From: Lunularia cruciata
Lineage: Eukaryota > Streptophyta > Marchantiopsida > Lunulariales > Lunulariaceae
DNA: 64,000 nt
Direction: 5' to 3'
NCBI GenBank assembly: GCA_948567375.1
Contig: OX419759.1
Coordinates: 54,154,593-54,218,592, forward strand
Shown here: positions 59,501 through 64,000 of the stretch, one piece after another
Layout of the letters: every line of letters starts with the position of its first letter
Numbering within the stretch: position 1 is the stretch's first letter
Notes under the pieces: model-generated
What the model saw: only the letters and a program-made list of their open reading frames with translations
Database searches by the model: none
What the model was told of the DNA's origin: nothing
Program-made: the position numbers and the translations under genes

Positions 59501-59700
59501 GGTCAACGATTCTCGCATTCCAAGAGAACTCACACGTACTAAGATCATATCCTTCTGCATTTCTAGAAATCTGCAGAATAGGGACACTAGATTGGTCTCT
59601 TGTCTACTTGAAGTCTAGACTCTGTCAAGTAACAGACCCTTTCGAGAACTCTTATTGCCTCCATTGCATTTGACATTTAAGATTTTCCTCATTCGTTTAT

Positions 59701-59722
59701 CGTAAGTTACTAAGAACTTACG
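59701..59722 (+). promoter_or_regulatory. Hairpin in the 5' leader of the first AG-peptide gene
   Basis: CGTAAGTT and AACTTACG form a perfect 8-bp stem around a 6-base loop, ending 23 bases before the ATG. If transcribed it would sit close to the start codon. No equivalent precedes the second gene. Confidence 0.4.
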
Positions 59723-59745
59723 GACCCGACGTCTCCTCTGTAGTC

Positions 59746-59955
59746 ATGGCGTTCACAATGCGATCAATTCTTGCTGCTGTTTTGGTGGCCGCTGTTGTTT
59801 CCTCCAGTGCAGGAGTTGCCGTGGGTCATGAGGGCCATGCTCACTCCCCAGCTGAGCCTCCGTCCACAGGTGCAGCAATTGGGCTTCTTCCTTCGTCAGT
59901 CTTCGTGACAATGATTGCTTCCGTTGCAGGGTTCATCGCCGGTCAATTCTTGTGA
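59746..59955 (+). CDS. Arabinogalactan-peptide-like secreted protein, 69 residues
   Basis: A very short precursor laid out like a plant AG-peptide. A cleavable signal peptide covers residues 1-27 (hydrophobic core LAAVLVAAVV, small residues before HEG). A mature part of roughly 15 residues has HEGHAHSPAEPP, and a C-terminal hydrophobic segment (about 47-69) fits a GPI-anchor signal that is removed. Prolines 35, 38 and 39 could be hydroxylated and carry arabinogalactan, which would place it on the outer plasma membrane or in the wall. The mature part is His-rich and low in Ala-Pro pairs compared with angiosperm AG-peptides. The paralogue at 62565 is on the same strand 2.6 kb away. Single exon as read; the second ATG (residue 5) is a less likely start. 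Confidence 0.75.
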   Translation: MAFTMRSILAAVLVAAVVSSSAGVAVGHEGHAHSPAEPPSTGAAIGLLPSSVFVTMIASVAGFIAGQFL

Positions 59956-62564
59956 TTTTGACGAGGAATTCAGTTCATTTGGAGACGACACATGTGGTTC
60001 ATCGCAATTATGCTATTTCGTCCACAGCTCTTGCGGACGAAATGCATTTGTGTGTTACACAGGATAATGACTGATGAGGAAGGCGAGGGCAAATATGTAT
60101 GACGCCTGCTCGCTTCCGGATCCAAACTCGACTCGTATAACCAATTTAAGATCCGAACACAATTGTACGCTTGAGTTTGCTGATAAGCGGCGCCGTCAGG
60201 ATATTTTCAATCACCTTCACTATAGATTGTGATCTTTATCGCTACATTCTTGCATATGTAGAATTAGGCCAGTATCACAGTGTGGAGAATAGTGATTCTG
60301 AGGCGATATTAGGTGTTCAAGTTTTGTAGTGAAGCTAATCCACCAACATATCGGAAGCTAGCTACATGCTATTGTCCATGTTTCCGTTAGTTTCAGGAAC
60401 TATACTGTCTATTGATGACGTCCCAAGACTAGGAACTCTTTCATCGACTCTCTTATGTAAATCACAAAAAAAATACGAGTACTCTGTCAGCTTTTCTTGA
60501 CATCTGCAGCCTGGCTAGGATTGTCTACGATCATCTGGCCATCTTGTATAAAGAGGTTTGTATTCTTACAAGAGCGCTACCCCTGTTGTCTACGAGGAAA
60601 TTATTTTGCTGAATCTGACACGTACCAGAAATTACCGTAACTGTGTTACCATCGAGTGTAATGATTTCAAACTTAAGTTTTCTGCAACTATACATCATGA
60701 ATGCCAAAGTCTGTGGAAACCCTCGTTACAGGTTAAGTAGATCATGGCAATCCGTTGATAGCTGTCACTAGAGTCCACTATTTGATCATGTCGGTGCTGG
60801 ATGTGATCTCATTACAAGGTCACATTGCAGTCAGAGTTCCACTAGAGTCTCACTTCGCAGAATTGACAGCGAATTTTTTTGACTCGAGCTACTCTCCACT
60901 CTGCTTGACTTCAAGTTGAGGAGCAGCAATTCTGATTATCATGGGTACGAGACGTTTAGTTGACCAACTAGACACTCGTACAAAATAGAAGTCCGCGCGA
61001 AGTTTTACAAATTACGCTGCGCAGATCTTGTAGCGAATTAAGAGATCATCAAATCCTCCCACTAATAGGGCTAAATTTTGATCTTGATGAACCGTGTCGC
61101 CCATATTACTAACATTTGTCAATTGCTGTCCATCTTCATGCCTTGTATCAGCCTACTATGTGTCTCTCATCATAGATCATGGCCTCATCTTGCATTCAAC
61201 TAGACAGCGGCGGAGCGTAACCTATACTGAACTTCATAAATTTAACCTGTCAGAGGGGATTCTGTTATGGATTCGCAAATTTTACGTAGTCGAGCATACA
61301 GCGTATCCTACACATTGGTTGACGACTCAATGACGAGGGAAAACTTGGTCTAATTGAGCAACTTCAGCATTTGGATGAGATTCTCTGGCATCTTGCCGTA
61401 ATCAACCTTGGATTCAACCTCAGACAGAGAACTGCCCAGGCATGTGGAACCCATTAGATCAAGTTTAAAAGTTTACGGAACAAGTTTCAGTGTTCGAATC
61501 ACTACTCGAGACATCCGAATGGGGCAAAGATGTACGATAATCATAGTCGGTGATTCGCTTAAGAATCTTACAGTACCGAATAAACGCAGAATTCAGCCGC
61601 CAGGAATTGAACCAAGTACAATGACGTAAACGAGGACGTGATAATGAAGTACAAAGTTCAGTACAACCAGCCCAGTACCCCAGTTGATATCTTCCAGAAT
61701 TTTCTGCTCTGTATCTGCGGTTTCGTTTATTGAAAGGAACAAAACGTCAAACAGACCTACACTGCAGAGCGCAGGAAGTGCCGGAGTTTACTTTCAGACT
61801 TCAACACATCGTTATTCAACTACCAGATGCTATTTTACCTGAATAGAAGAGGAGTTACTAGATTGTACATCGGACCACTGGGCTGCACATCAACCCAAAT
61901 TGAATCAGGGTCAAGTCTTTCAAGTGCTCGGCAGCTTGAAAATTTTCAGAGTGAAAATATTTAGTTCTTAAGGTCCCTAAACCACCCACATTCGATTGGG
62001 GTTTGACACTTCAAGGTTTCTCCTTTACAATTGACTTGAAAGTAAATTCCAAAATTCATACCGTAAGTATACGTAACCTGGCAAATCACTTGAAGCTCGG
62101 CTAGTTTTGATGCTCGTTACTCGGATGCAGAGAAATGCAGTGATGTACGGACCTGTCCTTGCAATTGGCAGAGGAAACAAAGTGAATCCTGCACACGCAG
62201 CCCAAGGAAGAGTCAAGGGGCACCACCGGTACTATCGTGCCGTTAAACATGCTAATCAGTTGCAGTACCAAGAACAAGTACGTTACTTCTGATTCAGAGC
62301 GTGTAGTCCAATCAGATAAATTGGTTCAGAAACTTGTGAATTCTATCCTTCGACTTCTTCTTCCGCTTTACAGACTCAAGGAATTCGAATCGCAACCTTC
62401 TCCAATTTGGCCGAGTCTGACATTGTCTTGAGCTCTGTCTAGCGGGAGATCAGCTTATCAACTCGTCATTTGGGGTAACTTCTAATTTAGTGACGATACA
62501 GTCCACTGCGCCTATCCTTCGTCTTTAAAGCAATCTCTGTACGTGTACCCATTCAGCCTCCAAG
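59956..62564. other. Intergenic DNA between the two AG-peptide genes
   Basis: It should hold the 3' end of the first gene and the promoter of the second. The open frames at 60558, 61094, 61408 and 62107-62431 are short, overlapping and without motifs. No repeat is seen, and no clear TATA box precedes the second gene (CTTTAAAG near 62524 is the nearest AT-rich candidate). Confidence 0.5.
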
Positions 62565-62786
62565 ATGGCGTCAGCGATGCAGTCAGTCTTGGTTTCTAGC
62601 TTGATGATCGCTATTATCATCTGCAGCGTAGGAGTGACCGTTGCCCATAATGGCCATCACCATGGTCCAGCTAAAGCTCCGGAGATGGATATGGAGATGT
62701 CATCTGCATCCGGACTTGTGCCTTCGTCCATGTTGGCAACCCTTCTCGTCACTTTCATGGGTTTCGCTGCTGCTAGGTACTTGTGA
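62565..62786 (+). CDS. Arabinogalactan-peptide-like secreted protein, 73 residues
   Basis: Paralogue of the gene at 59746. A signal peptide covers residues 1-27 (core VLVSSLMIAIIICSVGV). A mature part has HNGHHHGPAKAPEMDMEM, and a C-terminal hydrophobic segment (about 51-73) fits a GPI signal. H28, G30, H31, H33, P35 and A36 occupy the same positions in both proteins, and both have GL(L/V)PSS before the hydrophobic tail. This one has an extra Met/Asp/Glu-rich stretch (DMEM). The ATG context CCAAGATGGCG is favourable. Wall or membrane-surface location follows from the family; metal binding by the His cluster is speculation. Confidence 0.77.
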   Translation: MASAMQSVLVSSLMIAIIICSVGVTVAHNGHHHGPAKAPEMDMEMSSASGLVPSSMLATLLVTFMGFAAARYL

Positions 62787-62789
62787 CCA

Positions 62790-64000
62790 ACTGTAAGAAC
62801 ATCGGGACGTGATGTCGGCAGTGTTCTAACTACTTCGTCAATGGATGGTAATAGATGTATTCCAAAGTTTGAGCAGAGAACGAAGATTGATGCCACTGCT
62901 ACTCTCAAGTAGATCATCGCCAATGTTGAACACCCACAAATTTCATTTCTAGCTACAGAGGAAGGGACAGGACAGACCCACGGATATGTTCGCCTAAAGA
63001 AATAACGCAGATGCCTCTAGAGTTATCTGATTATCACTAGAACGTGATAATATCAGTATTTTGGACTGGTTGTAGTCAAGTATGTTAGGGGAGATCGAAG
63101 TTGAGGTTCAAAATTCTATCTGTATACGAGTTATGTAGTTCAATAAAACTAGTCCCATAGTGACAATTCAGTATAGAGGAATCGTCTCCAGACATCTAAT
63201 CTGGCCGTGGCATGCAATGGTGATTAAGGTTAAAACTTTCAACCTCGTGGGATCTTTGGACATTCCTGCGTATACCAGATTTCTGTCTTCTTTTCGTATG
63301 ACCATTTTGCATTCACGGCTGTGAGTATGGACTTCTAACTGTAAATTTTCGACCTAATATGACCTTGCAGCGCAGGCAGGGGTTGGACAGTGAAGAGCAT
63401 CCTCCTATTGTGAATGTGCCTTGATTAGGCAGGCATGCAGACATTTGATTAAAACCGAACTATAAAGCTGTTCCCAATATAAACATTCTAGAGAAACACG
63501 TAGAGGCGGAATTCTGCATATGTGTCAAGGATTGTCTGAAGGTTAGTCTGCAGAATCATCTGATCAATTGTCATTCTTTTCTGGAGCGTTCTGTTTCAAA
63601 GTTCTAGTAGTCGTCAATTTTCTGCGTCTGCATGTGCGTATGTGTCAGGGATAACGCAAGATATTGTTTCTAGCCTTCAATGGTTTTTCTCCATGTATCC
63701 TTTTAAATTGCAGACAGATAGAAACGATTTAGATCTAGATAAAGTGCGTAGAAGATTTGGGTCTTTGAGTGGTTGTGCCTATCTCAAATTATGATCGAGT
63801 TAAGAATTTCTTGTTGGAGAAAGTACTAGGGCATCAAAGTATGTATTCGAACGGTAGTGGAGAATGCAGATGCGGAGCTCTCCAAGGGAATTCCGCGTAG
63901 ATCTGGGTATGTATACCCTGTAGTCCATATCTTAGTTACATTGCTTCCGACGGCAGACATTTCCTTCAGCACATCCGGACGAGTGCGTTCTGCTATTGTC
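62790..64000. other. Intergenic DNA at the right edge
   Basis: No gene recognised; the 88-codon minus-strand frame at 62657-62923 is a shadow of the AG-peptide gene. Confidence 0.5.

Noticed and set aside
1-64000. CRISPR arrays, bacterial operons, rRNA genes
   Set aside because: No regularly spaced short repeats of CRISPR type and no rRNA signature; the content is that of a plant nuclear genome.

Overview
The window looks like nuclear DNA of a land plant, most likely a moss or other bryophyte. The evidence is introns-and-repeats style AT-rich sequence without operons, a chromodomain Ty3/gypsy element with an initiator-Met primer site, and two very small arabinogalactan-peptide-like genes with a His-rich mature part. 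The genus cannot be fixed from the sequence alone.

Layout. Positions 1-31,490 are a nested stack of Ty3/gypsy LTR retrotransposons. The outermost, element C, runs off the left edge (1-1029, 15139-16135, 23952-26474) and ends in a 3' LTR. Into C went element A, a chromovirus (1030-15138, 5-bp target duplication gagag). Into A went element B1 (3396-11229), which has two apparently identical 692-bp LTRs and one open 1608-codon gag-pol frame, and a 740-bp solo LTR-like insert D (14268-15007). A second, older and broken copy, B2 (16136-23951), sits in the RNase H part of C. Past the C LTR come a second C-LTR fragment, a truncated reverse-oriented copy B3 (26586-30600) and the 3' end of another A copy (A2, 30601-31488).

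Positions 31,500-57,105 are dominated by decayed non-LTR retrotransposons whose C-terminal parts resemble a restriction-like endonuclease. Two families are visible: E1 and E2 (minus strand), and the more diverged E3 (minus) and E4 (plus). Between them lie AT-rich DNA, short tandem duplications, a (TA)n tract, a remnant of a protein with a VGHTH motif, and at least ten copies of a ~125-bp hairpin-bearing repeat, F, concentrated in 46.1-53.5 kb.

From about 57.1 kb to the right edge the sequence looks like unique host DNA. It carries two tandem same-strand genes for 69- and 73-residue secreted, probably GPI-anchored AG-peptide-like proteins with a shared HxGHxHxPA motif (59746-59955 and 62565-62786). 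These are the only host genes I can support.

The most noteworthy points are the runs of perfect heat-shock-element modules in the LTRs of element A, a PHD finger after the integrase of element C, the RLE-type LINEs in a land plant, the zinc-knuckle ORF flanked by two related mini-ORFs in element B, and the F repeat cluster.
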